Assembly: GCA_905250025.1 (NCBI GenBank)
Contig: CAJNOJ010000011.1
Location: 377,287-441,286, forward strand
From: Adineta ricciae
Taxonomy: Eukaryota > Rotifera > Eurotatoria > Adinetida > Adinetidae
Direction of reading: 5' to 3'
DNA: 64,000 nucleotides
Shown here: in pieces, positions 23,768 through 41,547 of the stretch
How positions within the stretch are numbered: the first letter of the stretch is position 1
Layout: every line of letters starts with the position of its first letter
Notes under the pieces: model-generated
Seen by the model: the letters and a program-made list of their open reading frames with translations, nothing else
Database searches by the model: none
What the model was told of the DNA's origin: nothing
Made by a program: the position numbers and the translations under genes

Positions 23768-25240
23768 TTACAACAACGGTTGGATTTGTGTAATGTGTTT
23801 TCGGTCAAATGGACAATCCGATAGTAAACTTGGACGTTTAATAACAGATGCGCATTGACTACATAATATACATTGACAAGGTAACAATTGTGTATCGGCT
23901 AGATTTTCGCAACAAATCACACATAATGTTCGAGCAGTCGATTGTCTACCGAAGTTCAGTTTACTCAGTGTACTGAAATTGTATAAGTAGAGTGAAGTTA
24001 TTTGGCCGTAGAGATCGAAGAATGGATAGAATGTCATGTTGAGCATGTTTGATGGTATAATGGGAACTTTGAGTGTTATTGGTGGACGATTATCAATCGA
24101 AAGATAGATATGACCATCCGATTCAAACCAGAATGCTAATTCGTCGTATAAGGATATGTTTGCTTCGATATCATGGTCAATGAACCATCGTGATGAGGAA
24201 TATAGATCTACAAGTGTGTTGGTCTCTTCGGGTAAACTTTGATTTTGCAATGTCGATGGATTTTGTGTTGTTAGACCAAATAGAAGTATCGAGGAGATAT
24301 TAGCATCACAATCCATGACTTTACAGATGAGAACATCACCGACTTTCATTGAACTATCGAGAAAAGTATAGCTTGATTTCATACGAAGATTATTCACATA
24401 TGCGATTCGATGTTTAGTGTCAAATACAACATTGTGTTTAGTAGTCGAGAGAAACGTCGCTGTGTGAGGCGGATTTGACGGAAATAAATAATTGAAATAT
24501 TGCAGATGAGACAGATTCGTATTGTTTGCTAGCTTAGCATTCACTGAATCCATAACATTACCATGAATCGAAAGAGAAACTCCTTCATTAACTAAACTTT
24601 GATCCGGCAATGTGGATTCATCGACAATTTCAATTTGATCCGTTTTACCATAAACTTCACAGAACAGATAATATGGACCTGAATGTTCATTGATAGTTAG
24701 CACCGCTTGAGCGGGTGTTGTTTGACCATAACCCCCAACGTAGATTTGACCATCTAGAACAAAATCACTCTTATACAAACTATTCCCGGGAATACATTAC
24801 GCGACTTTACCAAATGAATAATATACATAAATAATCGGCGACGTTCGAAGAAGCTCATCCGAGCATGCACGTAGCCAATATCCCGCTTTGTCTAAACAAA
24901 CAATTGATATCAGATCACCACTCTTCATTCGTTGAAACAAACCTGTTAAATGTTTGAATGCTAAGCTGGGTAAAGTATCCTGTGTGAATTGTGTTTGAGG
25001 TTCATGCATACAGAATCCAACTCGAAGGCTACCGATCCAGTCGACTTGTTTTTGTCGATGTTTCAAAAACACTTTTTCGTAGGTACGTATGGTTCGAGAA
25101 CTAAAGACAATTGCATCACCGAAACCTGATGTTCGGGTTGCTTGCCGATTGTTATTCGAGAGAATGATTCCTTTTCCGTGAAGATTATTGAATGTCAAGG
25201 CTGCTGGTTTGCCTATAACACGACGGGCTGGTTTCGGCAT
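23768..25240 (-). CDS. Neuralized-like protein: two NHR domains plus a degenerate C-terminal RING
   Basis: Exon 1 is 25240-24827 and exon 2 is 24769-23768; a 57-nt GTATAT...ATAAG intron (phase 0) removes an in-frame TAA at 24799, giving 471 aa. The first NHR domain has LTFNNLHGKGIILSNN and the DWIGSLRVGF motif; the second has FDTKHRIAYVNN and a FWFESDGHIYLSIDN strand. The RING starts CVICCENLADTQLLPCQC and ends DCPFD. Neuralized proteins are E3 ligases that promote endocytosis of Notch ligands. Here the RING His position is Cys and the eighth ligand is Asp rather than Cys, so one zinc site may be weak. The NHR-NHR-RING order matches NEURL1/1B. Confidence 0.85.
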
Positions 25241-26672
25241 CTTTCAAAACAACTTTTGTGATAGGATCGAAGAAAAACAAGTTGTATTTATTTTTTTTTC
25301 TTCCTTATTTCGTATCATATGTTGTACAGCGCCCTCAATATTCAAATTAGATTCTCATTGGTGAATAGCAAGTCTCCACTCCTCTAGTGAGATGTGCCTC
25401 TTTCTTTTTTCTCTCGATTTTTTCTTCTTCGTTTCTTTATACACATTTGTCTTACCCTTTCTGTCGTTTATGTACGGTTTCTTTTTGTTCAATATGGTAA
25501 TATATCTGATTTTTTCATTCGATTTACTTCCTTTCGAGTTAAATATCTTATGTGTGATAAATCTGTTAAGTTTAGAATAGAAGAAAAAGAGCGAAGAAAC
25601 ATCGAGGCAAGCTATTTGAGAAGAGAAAAAAGCCAAGTAAATGTCAGTTAATGACGTAAGTAAAGATTTTGTCTCCTCTCTCGTATTTGTTTCTAGATAG
25701 TAGAAATCTGCTTCTCATTTACTGCTATTCATGCTCTTGTTGTTTAGCGTTTCCTTTTTATTCACTCGTTGTTTTCTCAGAAAGACAAGTCGGTCAATCG
25801 ATTACGTCGAAAGATTGACGAACGTAATCGCATGTCCGATAAATAAGCGACGTCTTGATGACCTCTCTTCTTCATTCTTTTCCTTCTTTCTCTCTTTGGT
25901 CACTCTCCTTACAATCTATTTCCTCATTCTGCCGCCTACATAGTCAGACAAGCATACATCTATACATATACACAAATATATACTGGAAGATCGTGACGAT
26001 TGAGCAGCTACGATAGCAAACGTTCTTTTCCTCACTCACTCAACCACTCGTTGTCTATGACCGACCGAGGAAAAGAATTTTCTAGGGATAAGAATTATCA
26101 TTACACTCATTCGGTTGAATAGATAAACCGATGAAAGAAAGCAGACATTAGATGTTAGACTTTCATCCAATGTAATTTAACCAGATAGATGATTATCAAA
26201 ATATTTTTGTCATAATTGTCTAACCATTGAATACGCTGTATTCTTTCTCTTTTAATTGAAATTAAATACGTACAAAGAAGAGCGTCGGTTGACGACGATG
26301 GTCTTGATTACGCTAATAGCTTTGCATGTGTCGATTCTTCTCACGTTCACATTCACTTCGTCATTCTCTCGTGTCTGTTAATTTCTCCACGGGCATCATC
26401 ATAAGCATTCTTTTTTGTTTCGTTGTTCATATTTGAAAGAATTACGCGAAGCTTTCTTCTCGTTAGCTTTTCTCCTACGTGTACAGTATGTTCTATCATC
26501 GATTGTTTATTCCTCTGTAGATATTTACACACAAATAAAATATCAATTCGTCGATGAAACATGCGACGCTGTGTGTGTGCATGTATGTCTCTTCGTTGAT
26601 ATGACTGTTTTCATTAAGGTGTTATTTATTAAACATTGATTGAAAACGCAAAAGAAAAAAGAAATAGCAAAC
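25241..26672. other. Long divergent intergenic region, pyrimidine-rich
   Basis: 1.43 kb between the start codons of the Neuralized-like gene (minus) and ARHGAP39 (plus), long for this window. The plus strand has T/C-rich stretches around 25390-25480 and 25850-25930. ORFs here are low-complexity products of that skew. It probably holds two promoters and 5' UTR sequence; no motif is firm. Confidence 0.55.
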
Positions 26673-31907
<5,235 letters not shown>

Positions 31908-32129
31908 GATTCAATCGTTTCTAGGCAATGCGAATTCGTTTGTGTATTGAATATCTTTCTCTCTCTCTCTCTTTCTCTTTATCATATACATATAAATGCT
32001 CATGTTCATCGTTTGTTTGCTTTGTTTTCTTCTTCTTTTACATTTGTGTTTATATATTTGTCTTCAATTGACCAGTGTAGCATTTAAAGACATTTTGTCG
32101 CTAGAATCTCGCACATCTGTACATGCGCC

Positions 32130-32170
<41 letters not shown>

Positions 32171-32471
32171 GAACTTGTGTGTGTTTGTAAACAGAACAGT
32201 TTTTACCAGCTTTATACAAACGAAAATAGAACGGCAAATGAAAAAACCTATTCAATCCGACGCTAGTCAGAAAATCTCAATAGTTGAATTACATCGGATT
32301 CACAAAATGTCATTTTTCATGTTAAAATAAAAATGCAGATGTTTTGATAAATAAACAAATAAATCAATGTGTTTTTTTTAAAGAACATTCTTTGTTTAAT
32401 TAACCATCGATTTTGGGTATTTTACCGTGATAAATCGACTTGTTGACGGCGAGTACACAGTTCGAGATTCG
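31908..32471. other. Intergenic, pyrimidine-rich
   Basis: 3' flank of ARHGAP39 and 5' flank of PSMG4. It contains CT-repeat stretches near 31955-31980 and the (CT)n microsatellite at 32135-32169. No coding sequence is supported. Confidence 0.6.
32135..32169. repeat. (CT)n microsatellite
   Basis: An almost perfect run of about 16 CT units ends in CAG. The arrangement looks like a very strong polypyrimidine-AG, but the dinucleotide repeat is the simpler explanation. Confidence 0.95.
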
Positions 32472-32930
32472 ATGCAGCAGAAAATTGCAGCTCTAATGAA
32501 ATCTTTTCTAGATAAACGAATGTCGTCAACAGTGAGCAACTCCACGGCTGATATTCCAACTGACGGAATTCAAGTAACACAATTTTCACGTCGTATTGCA
32601 GATCAAATCATTCTGTATCAAATCATTCGCTATCCCGATCGATGTCTTTTCATTTGGATTGGAACAAGTGCGTGTGATATGTCAAATCTAGCTATGACAA
32701 TGCCGATGTCGTTGTCAACCACGAATGAATTACTTGGTACTACTCTCTATGGTACCGACTTTTACGAACAATCGTTGGCTTTGAGTAAAAAGTTAGCTCG
32801 TCGTCTCGGTGGCAAAAAACAAGTTTATGTTAGTCTTAATCTCGTTAATGATGCTGATAATGAAATGTTGTTAAGTGAAGTGGAACAAGCACTTTTCGAA
32901 CATGTACGACAAAACGAACAAGTTTATTAG
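32472..32930 (+). CDS. PSMG4: Proteasome assembly chaperone 4
   Basis: Single exon. The first ATG in frame is 32472 (152 aa); an internal ATG at about 32520 (136 aa) is closer to the usual length of about 123 aa. The core matches PSMG4: FSRRIADQIILYQIIRYPD, then CLFIWIGT, NLAMTMP, LLGTTLYG, LARRLGGKKQVYVSLNL and EVEQALFEHVRQNE. PSMG4 forms a heterodimer with PSMG3 and guides alpha-ring assembly of the 20S proteasome. A 5'-UTR intron cannot be excluded. No dibasic or membrane signals; a small cytosolic protein. Confidence 0.88.
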   Translation: MQQKIAALMKSFLDKRMSSTVSNSTADIPTDGIQVTQFSRRIADQIILYQIIRYPDRCLFIWIGTSACDMSNLAMTMPMSLSTTNELLGTTLYGTDFYEQSLALSKKLARRLGGKKQVYVSLNLVNDADNEMLLSEVEQALFEHVRQNEQVY

Positions 32931-34564
32931 AAAGAACAAAACTGACGAACATTCAAGTTGTTTTCTGTTCATGTTGATTCGTTGATAAATAACATGACGT
33001 TTAAAAAGCAAGTCGCTTTTTTTTTCTCTGATAATGATGAATATTCTTAATCAGATAATTTTGTGACCGGTTTAGTTAATTAATAATAAGAAAAACAAAA
33101 GACTTTAGTAGAAGGAAAAGAATTAATTCATTACGTTTTTTACTCCATGTGAATCATTGAGTAGATCTTTGTAAAAAATTTTTAATCTCCTTGCCTTTTC
33201 TCGAAGACTATGAGAAAATAATTTCCTTTTCAATGTACCAGACAATAATTATCATGTATTATAACAAAAAAAAAAAAGAATTTGACATTTCCGTCGTTTT
33301 CTTTGCCGACTAACGTCTAATACATAAATCTTCATTGCACCGAATATCTGCGACATTTTTCACACCTATTATTATTCCTCAGGGAAATTTCCAATGTTTT
33401 CTTCATCGTAACGCGAAACATCTATATCTAAGACCGATAAAAAACTTCTGTATGCCATGATTAATCTGATGTTCACGGAATTTTAATTAAGGAAAACAAG
33501 AAACATTGGTGGATAATCTTGACTTTGACAATATCTATTAGGTACAATCGACATAAGACGCAATATGATCTTCATCAGAGCAAGACATTCCTTTTCTTTC
33601 ACTATCTTCTCAGTTAACATAAAAGCTTGGACATAAAATATGGGAAGTATCAACCTATCTAATCATCTGTCATTCATTTTCAGCCAACTTGTTAACCTTG
33701 AACAGAATAAACATCTGCGACTTCTAGTCGTCATCAAATAAGCGTAGACAAGACAAGATTCGCTTCGTGATTCACTTGATTGTTACAGATATTTCAATCG
33801 TCTATTGTCAAGAGTTCAATCTCTTTTCTTTTCTGACGAGATTTATCGTCTGTAAATAGTCTCGAGAAGAAAGAATAAAATCTGCATATATTCACATCAT
33901 AAAGCATTATTTCCATCTGATTTCTTGGTCAAAATACGTCTGAGATGTCTCCAACGGAAATCGTATAGCTCATTTTCGAACTTGAATTCTATTCGAAAAG
34001 TGATTTATTTTCATCAGAAAACAAACATCGTCTTTAATTTGGATGAGCAGAAAAGAAACACACGACGCAGAGAAATTGATATAATAAATAACGATTAGGC
34101 ATAGCATTAGCAAACAGAGAAGAGAAAAAAAAGAACTCGAATTCAAGTTGTTCTCTTTCATTAATTAGATATTCTCGAAAATGAATATCGACATCGTAAT
34201 TGTTCGTTTACACAAGACGAGAAAAAGTATATGAAGCAAAATAACTCGACAGAAGATCAAATTGATACACACATCTGACAACATATACAAAAGAAAAGAG
34301 AGAACGAGCGAAGAGAAAAACAAACTATGGAATAGTGCATGAGTTCGAAATCGATCTTTTGAATTTCACTGTCCGTTCGTTCGATCTGCGTCGACAGGTC
34401 GCGAGAAAAAGAAAAGGCGTCACTGGAGCTTTTCAAGAAAAATAAGCCGTACAGGGAAAAGTCAGGAGAGAACACCAGTTCAAATATATATTTATATTTA
34501 TACATTTATTTATTTATATAACGAAAGTCTCAGGTGTATTTTATAGAATTTTGAGCATCAATTT
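32931..34564. other. Gene-poor AT-rich interval
   Basis: 1.63 kb between the convergent PSMG4 and G-alpha-o stop codons. Only short, composition-driven ORFs. Probably both 3' UTRs; the G-alpha-o 3' UTR may be long. No RNA gene or repeat was recognised. Confidence 0.55.
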
Positions 34565-36067
34565 TTAATACAGGCCACAACCACGAAGATTCAATGTGAT
34601 AATCACCTAATGAAAAACAAAGATTGCAGGTTTCAAGGAGACAAACACAAAGCCGAAGTGCTTACATCTGTAACAGCATCGAATACAAATTGAACATTTT
34701 GGGTATCTGTCGCACATGTATGATGACAATAAACTTCTTTCTGTGTTGATTTGTTTTTTGCCACAAATTGCGCTTGAATGTATTCAGCAGCTGGATCGTA
34801 CTCATTCGGACCTGTGTAATCATGAAAACAAATTGTCAAGGGCGAACGTTTGATCTTCTCTTCGAATAAATCTTTTTTATTCAAAAATAAAATTATGCCC
34901 GTATAAACAAACCTAGAACAAAAGAAAAACAATTCGATTTTGTCGTACGACTGAATATCCACATTTACCATTTGTTGTTACAAATACTATCAAATAAACG
35001 TAAGGATTCGTGCATGCGATTCGTTGATTCATCTTCATAGAGTACTTGATCGTATTCGGAGAGTGCAACACAGAAGATAATTGCAGTTACATCTTCGAAA
35101 CAATGAATCCTGAGGAAAAAAAGAAAGATGAGATGTTGATGAGAAGGAGTTCATGAACAAACCATTTCTTTCGTTCAGATCTTTGTCCACCGACGTCAAA
35201 TAAACGAAAGTTGAGATTTTTAAATGAAAAGTTTATCTCCACGATTCCAGTGGTTTTAACACGCGTTCGTAGAATATCCTGTTCATTCGGAAGAAAGTCT
35301 GATGAACCAATTCGATACAATTGGTCGAGAAAGTATTGCGCAGAATCATTCAATTGATATTCATTACTTCGTAGAAAACATTGTTGAACACCTGCATCAG
35401 CCCACAGACGTTCCATCGATGATAGTAACTCACTATTGAATGGTTCCGTATCTTTCATACGCTGAATCACTTCCAGAACACGATGAGCGTCAGTTTCACG
35501 TTCTGCTGATGCGAATTGAATATTCAGCATATTCATTGCACGTATTATCGCTCCCAATGATTGAATTGTATTTGAATATACAACTGGACGATACTGCTCG
35601 AACTCTTCTTTGGTGTAGCCGTGTTGATGAATAATACGCATTTGTTTGACGATAGTTGATTTGCCTGATTCACCCGCGCCTGAGATTTTCAAAATAGAAT
35701 CGTTTTTGAGACAAAAAAAAAGATGTTTACCGAGTAATAGCAGTTTGACGTCTTTCGCTGCTCGCTCAGCATCTTCTTTTATCAACCGATCGAGCGCTTT
35801 GCTATACTAAATACAAAAAGAAATCTTTTCTTAACGAATTCCTGAAATCTGTTTTGTTTTTCCCAGAGCAAAGCGTTTTTAGTATTATTAGAAAAAGAAA
35901 ACGTGAGAGAATGTTATCAGTATCAAAGGCAGAATCGCATAGCTATCTTACATATTAGAATGTTCTGCAAAAAATAAAAATTCTTGATATTGATAGATGA
36001 AAGTTGCTCTGACAAACAAACATACTTCTTTTTGCCGTTTTTCATCTTGACTTGTCGCACAGCCCAT
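34565..36067 (-). CDS. GNAO1: G protein subunit alpha-o
   Basis: The ATG at 36067 opens [13 protein letters not shown]-myristoylation glycine and palmitoylation cysteine. Order: the N-terminal helix, P-loop GAGESGKST (about 35680), the helical domain, [11 protein letters not shown] (switch I with the Arg/Thr pair), [12 protein letters not shown] (switch II with the catalytic Gln), NKKD (about 34880), TCATDT, and the tail LNLRGCGLY at 34565. The tail GCGLY identifies the o class rather than i (DCGLF), and the Cys four from the end is the known ADP-ribosylation acceptor of Gi/o. Six exons or more with short introns. Head-to-head with KIAA0930 (371 nt between ATGs). Gi/o coupling to neuronal receptors is expected. 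Confidence 0.95.
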
Positions 36068-36438
36068 GATGATATGATTCGGAATCAAATCTGCTTTTTC
36101 TTTCGAGAAATCTTAGGTTTTAATATAAATAATCATTTGCAGGTTTGTAATCAATACAAGACACAAATAATAATCAGGACGAAGAAAAGAGAAAAAGAGA
36201 AGATGATGAAGAGCAGAATCGACGACGCCATATTTTTTTCCTTCCTTATCGAGATGGAATAATAATGATTCAATATACAACTAGTGACAATGAATAAATG
36301 AGTTGAATAAATGCATTAGTATAGAAGGGAATCTATCTGGAATTCATTTCAAAAACAAATTCTCAAATCGACTTGAAATTTCTTCATCGGTTATTCGTAG
36401 TTTGTCTAACCAATTGACTTCGTTTCGAAAAAGATCAA

Positions 36439-38479
36439 ATGACGATCGAAAATCTTCTCTTAGCTATGGTCAATGAACGTCGAAAGACTAAAACTGACGA
36501 AGGTAATTCGTCGATAAACAAGACCATTGCTCTAATTTCCCCCTTCGTGTTTTCCAGATGATGATTATGTACATATTCAACAATTGGACTCTCAATGGCC
36601 AAGATTATTTCAATTATACTTTCTATCACCAACGACTCGTCTCTCGCAAACAACAACTAACACAACAAGTGATGATGATCTGGTTTTCTATGTTACACGT
36701 CAAGTAGACAATGATTTTCACCATCCATTAGTAAATATTCGTTGACAGATTGCTCTTAATTCTCGAGTTTTTTTTCTTCTCTTCAGCATCTGGTGGAAGT
36801 GTTTCGTCATCATGATACTAAACGACAACCGAGATTAGTAAGAGATTCATATTTGTCTTCTCGTTCTCAATGCTGATTTTCATAGGGTACACCGGAATAC
36901 GATTGGGAAGAAACAACGAATCTGAATCTTGTTCTTCATCAATTCGAATATACGGTCACAACAGCGGTTTGCACAAAAACAAGTAATAAACATCTTCAAA
37001 TTCTCAAACGGTTATCAACCGTAAGAAACTCGACGTTGATTTCTAAATAGAACAGTCTGTATTTGCGTTCTGATTTCGTGTAGAAAGTTTATGCGAGTCC
37101 GTCACGTCGTGATATGGAAAGCAAAGGAACGGAAGAGAAAATGACTTATCCAAATATTTATTTTACAGTCGACAATTTTGAAGATGTAATACAAAGAATT
37201 AATCGAGATTGAACAATCAAATTTGCCTGTTTTTCTTCTCTAGACATTTTGTGAGATGGTTGTGAACGAAGGTCAGATGGTGTGCGTGGAACTAGTTGCA
37301 AAAAATTCGCGTTTAAACGAACCACGAGTCCTGTTTCTTGGCTCGATCAAATACGAAGCTTTGAAGAAAGTTTACGAAACTCGAGTATAAACTCAAATGT
37401 CTTAATCTTTCAATCAATTTTTGCTATTTTCCAGGCGACAACAAGTACTCGAGTCGCTCAGCGTATGTCATTAGGAATGTACACAAAGCGCCGTGTGGAA
37501 TTCGTTCGAATGCGTGGTCCAAATGTAAGTCGCTCAACGTTTGTTTTTCCGTGATGAAAAACAGTCAATCATCGTTCGTAATTGACAATGAATAGAAAGA
37601 AAATAAGACCTCTCGATTATGTCTGTTATTATAGATTTGTTAATCATTCACACAAAAACGCTTTTTCTCTACCGGGACAACTAATATCTTGCGTACTTAG
37701 CTGAATGAGACGACGGAACAATAGCTATATTAAAATGGAATTTGACGGATTAACTAATAAATATGATGACTAGTGCAGAATTATTCAAGGAAAATAATCA
37801 GCAAAGTCGTTGTAGAGACGTGTGAAAAGCAGTCAAATAGGAAATAGATGAGTTTTTCTAATCGAGGATCGGAATATGAGTTAGAAGAAGGTTATACGGT
37901 CTATTTGCGATATTTCAGGGTAAAGGTCACGCAGAAATGGCAGTAAGTCGCTGTCGAATGATTCAATCTGGTATTACAACTCCGGAATCGATTCCAACGA
38001 CACCCATGTCAAGTAGTTTTGATGAAGAAAGTGTATGTCAAATCATGTTATCATCAAATGAATTTCTCCTGACAAATTGTTTTTCTTGATATTGTGTAGT
38101 GGAATAAACGTCGAGCTCTTGATAGCATCTCCATCGGCAGATGGATCCCACCTACATCTCGACAGCAACAAGTCGTCTCGAACATCACCACACCTGAGGT
38201 GGAATCGACTGATATTCAGCAAGGTATTTGTCATTGGTTTTTTAAAGTCAAAAAAAAGTAATCCGAACATATCTTGTAGAACTAGCTGATGATACAAGTG
38301 GCTTTTTCGGTCGTACGCTTAGTCAAGCAATGAGTTGGATGCGTGGTTCGAGTTCTCGTTTGAATCAACCTATGCAAACTTTACCATTGCAAACATGTCT
38401 CACTTATTTAACATTACCATGTCAATTTATTGTGAAAGATATACTCGAATCAAATCAAATTCCCATTCTTACATTCTAA
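36439..38479 (+). CDS. KIAA0930: KIAA0930 homologue (conserved protein of unknown function)
   Basis: ATG at 36439, about ten exons. Blocks shared with vertebrate KIAA0930: GTPEYDWEETTNLNLVLHQF, SPSRRDMESKG, YPNIYFTVDNFED, EMVVNEGQMVCVELVA, LGSIKYEALKKVYETR, EFVRMRGPN then GKGHAEMAVSR across a ~390-nt intron (about 37526-37919), and the C-terminus LTYLTLPCQFIVKDILESNQ ending PILTF. A Ser/Thr-rich, probably disordered section lies between the two conserved parts. The vertebrate protein has no assigned function that I can name with confidence, so none is given. The large intron is unusual among the 50-60-nt introns around it. Confidence 0.92.
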
Positions 38480-38705
38480 TACCTAATTTAATCATAATGA
38501 GAACATTTGTTCGAAATGTGAACACAGGATATTCTCTCATTTAGTCATATGTTTCTGATCGTTTTTCTCTCTGTCGTCTTAATGTTAGATATTTGTGCAA
38601 TATTTCTCTCTTGTTTTTAATTTATTAAAAATTCAAACAGTGATTCTATTTCTTTCTTATTTGTCGACATTTCATGTTCTTTGTTTTTCTTAATCTTGAC
38701 ATCTT

Positions 38706-38707
38706 AG
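38706..38707 (+). other. Splice acceptor 6 nt upstream of the PPR gene ATG
   Basis: The plus strand reads TTGACATCTTAG, six bases, then the ATG at 38714. It lies 227 nt after the KIAA0930 stop. Candidate trans-splice or 5'-UTR acceptor. Confidence 0.45.
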
Positions 38708-38713
38708 ACGCAT

Positions 38714-39922
38714 ATGTTGCTGTTGAAATTTGTTCATCATCCATTAAAAACCTTCGTTCATCCGCGACTCTTTATTTGTCGTCATCAATCACAAAAGCTC
38801 GTTGATTTGATAAATAAAAAGACACCTGTCGAACTTGAAACGAATGATGAATTAGAAAATCATCCATGTGAAAACACCATCGAATGGAATAAAAAGCTAA
38901 AAGCATATCGCATGCGTGGCGAAGGTAACAAAGCATTAAAATTCTTTGAAATTGGCCTACGAAAATATGCTTTTCAACCTGATTACATTACGTACATTAG
39001 CATGCTCGAATTATGCAAAGAAATCAAAGATCTTGACAACGGAAGATTTATCCATCGACGGATCTGGAATTCATCTGTCCGAGAAAATAGTCGAATACAA
39101 ACTCTTCTCATGGTATGGACAATCGATTTGATTTTCCACTCGAAAATTTCTTGATGAATTATGTTTAGGAGCTGTATATGAAATGCGGAGATATGGACAG
39201 TGCACGAGAAATGTTTGATTCATTGAAACATCGAACAGTTGTTGAATACAACACATTGATGACGTAAGTTTTTCTTTTCAATCATCAATGTAAATTGGTT
39301 TGCCGTCTTTCAAATTAGAGCTTACAATAATAATCAACTTCCTGATCAAGTAATTCATTTGTTCCATACAATGTCGGAGAAGGATAAAGTCAAACCGAAT
39401 AGCACATCGTATATGATATACATTCAAGCCTGCATTAAGCTAAAAGCTTTTGACAAAGGCAAAGCGATACACGAAGAACTCATGGAAAAGTCATCAGTGT
39501 ATACAAAGAATAAGGTAAATTTTCTATCAGGCAACACAGCAGGATGACAATTTGTATCGACATAGGAATTGATGAATCAAATTGTGACACTGTATACAGC
39601 AGCAGGTGATTATTCGACAGCCGAAGAATACTTCAGAAAAATAAAAGAACCAACGGTGCCGAATTACGTAGCATTGATGAATTATTACAATCAATCGGAG
39701 AAATATGAAGAAACATGGAAATTATACGAGCAAATGAAAGCACAACGGAAAATTCAACCGGATGTACCAACATATCTAGCCGTTCTATCAGCTGTTAAAC
39801 AATTGAAGGATTCTGCGAAGGCTAAACAGATACAAGAAGATATTACCAAGCAAAATCTCTGGCAAAACCATGCGGAGATAGAAAAACTATTTGCAGAAAT
39901 TGTGAAAACATCAAATGAATAG
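38714..39922 (+). CDS. PLS-type pentatricopeptide repeat (PPR) protein, probably mitochondrial
   Basis: ATG at 38714; four exons. The first 35 residues are hydrophobic and basic with no acidic residue (LKFVHHPLKTFVHPRLFICR), a likely mitochondrial targeting peptide. About eight helical-hairpin repeats follow. Motifs are of the P-L-S kind usual in land plants: LYMKCGDMDSAREMFDSL, TVVEYNTLMTAYNNN, VIHLFHTM..KVKPNSTSYM, LKAFDKGKAIHEELME, LYTAAGDYSTAEEYF and PDVPTYLAVLSAV. PPR proteins bind organellar RNA one base per repeat. No E, E+ or DYW deaminase domain is present before the stop, so RNA editing by this protein alone is not supported. The next gene (PRMT) starts 85 nt downstream. Confidence 0.88.
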
Positions 39923-40002
39923 TCAGTTTTTGTTTTAGGACAAATCTAAAAACAAAACTCAGTTTCGTTCAATGAAAAAATCGATTTATCTTCATTTTTT
40001 CT

Positions 40003-40004
40003 AG
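40003..40004 (+). other. Splice acceptor 3 nt upstream of the PRMT ATG
   Basis: TTCATTTTTTCTAG, three bases, then the ATG at 40008. Only 85 nt separate the PPR stop from this ATG, which favours trans-splicing of a polycistronic transcript. Confidence 0.55.
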
Positions 40005-40007
40005 ATT

Positions 40008-41451
<1,444 letters not shown>

Positions 41452-41540
41452 AATTCCGTTTTGTTTTCATTTCTTGTCAAGCACAAAGAAAAGAACAGTG
41501 TTCACATAGGAAAAAAAACTTTTTTTGTTTTTTTTTTTCA

Positions 41541-41542
41541 AG
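41541..41542 (+). other. Splice acceptor 5 nt upstream of the MAP3K4-like ATG
   Basis: A long T-run ending TTTTTTTTCAAG, five bases, then the ATG at 41548. Only 96 nt lie between the PRMT stop and this ATG. Confidence 0.55.
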
Positions 41543-41547
41543 ATAAT

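Noticed and set aside
25392..25651. Several hydrophobic ORFs in the 25.4-kb region
   Set aside because: They arise from T/C-rich low-complexity sequence on one strand and its complement on the other.
32135..32169. Functional polypyrimidine-AG acceptor at the (CT)n tract
   Set aside because: A dinucleotide microsatellite explains it; no coding exon follows directly.
34257..34505. 82-codon ORF near the G-alpha-o 3' end
   Set aside because: Composition-driven, unrecognised, and located in the likely 3' UTR.
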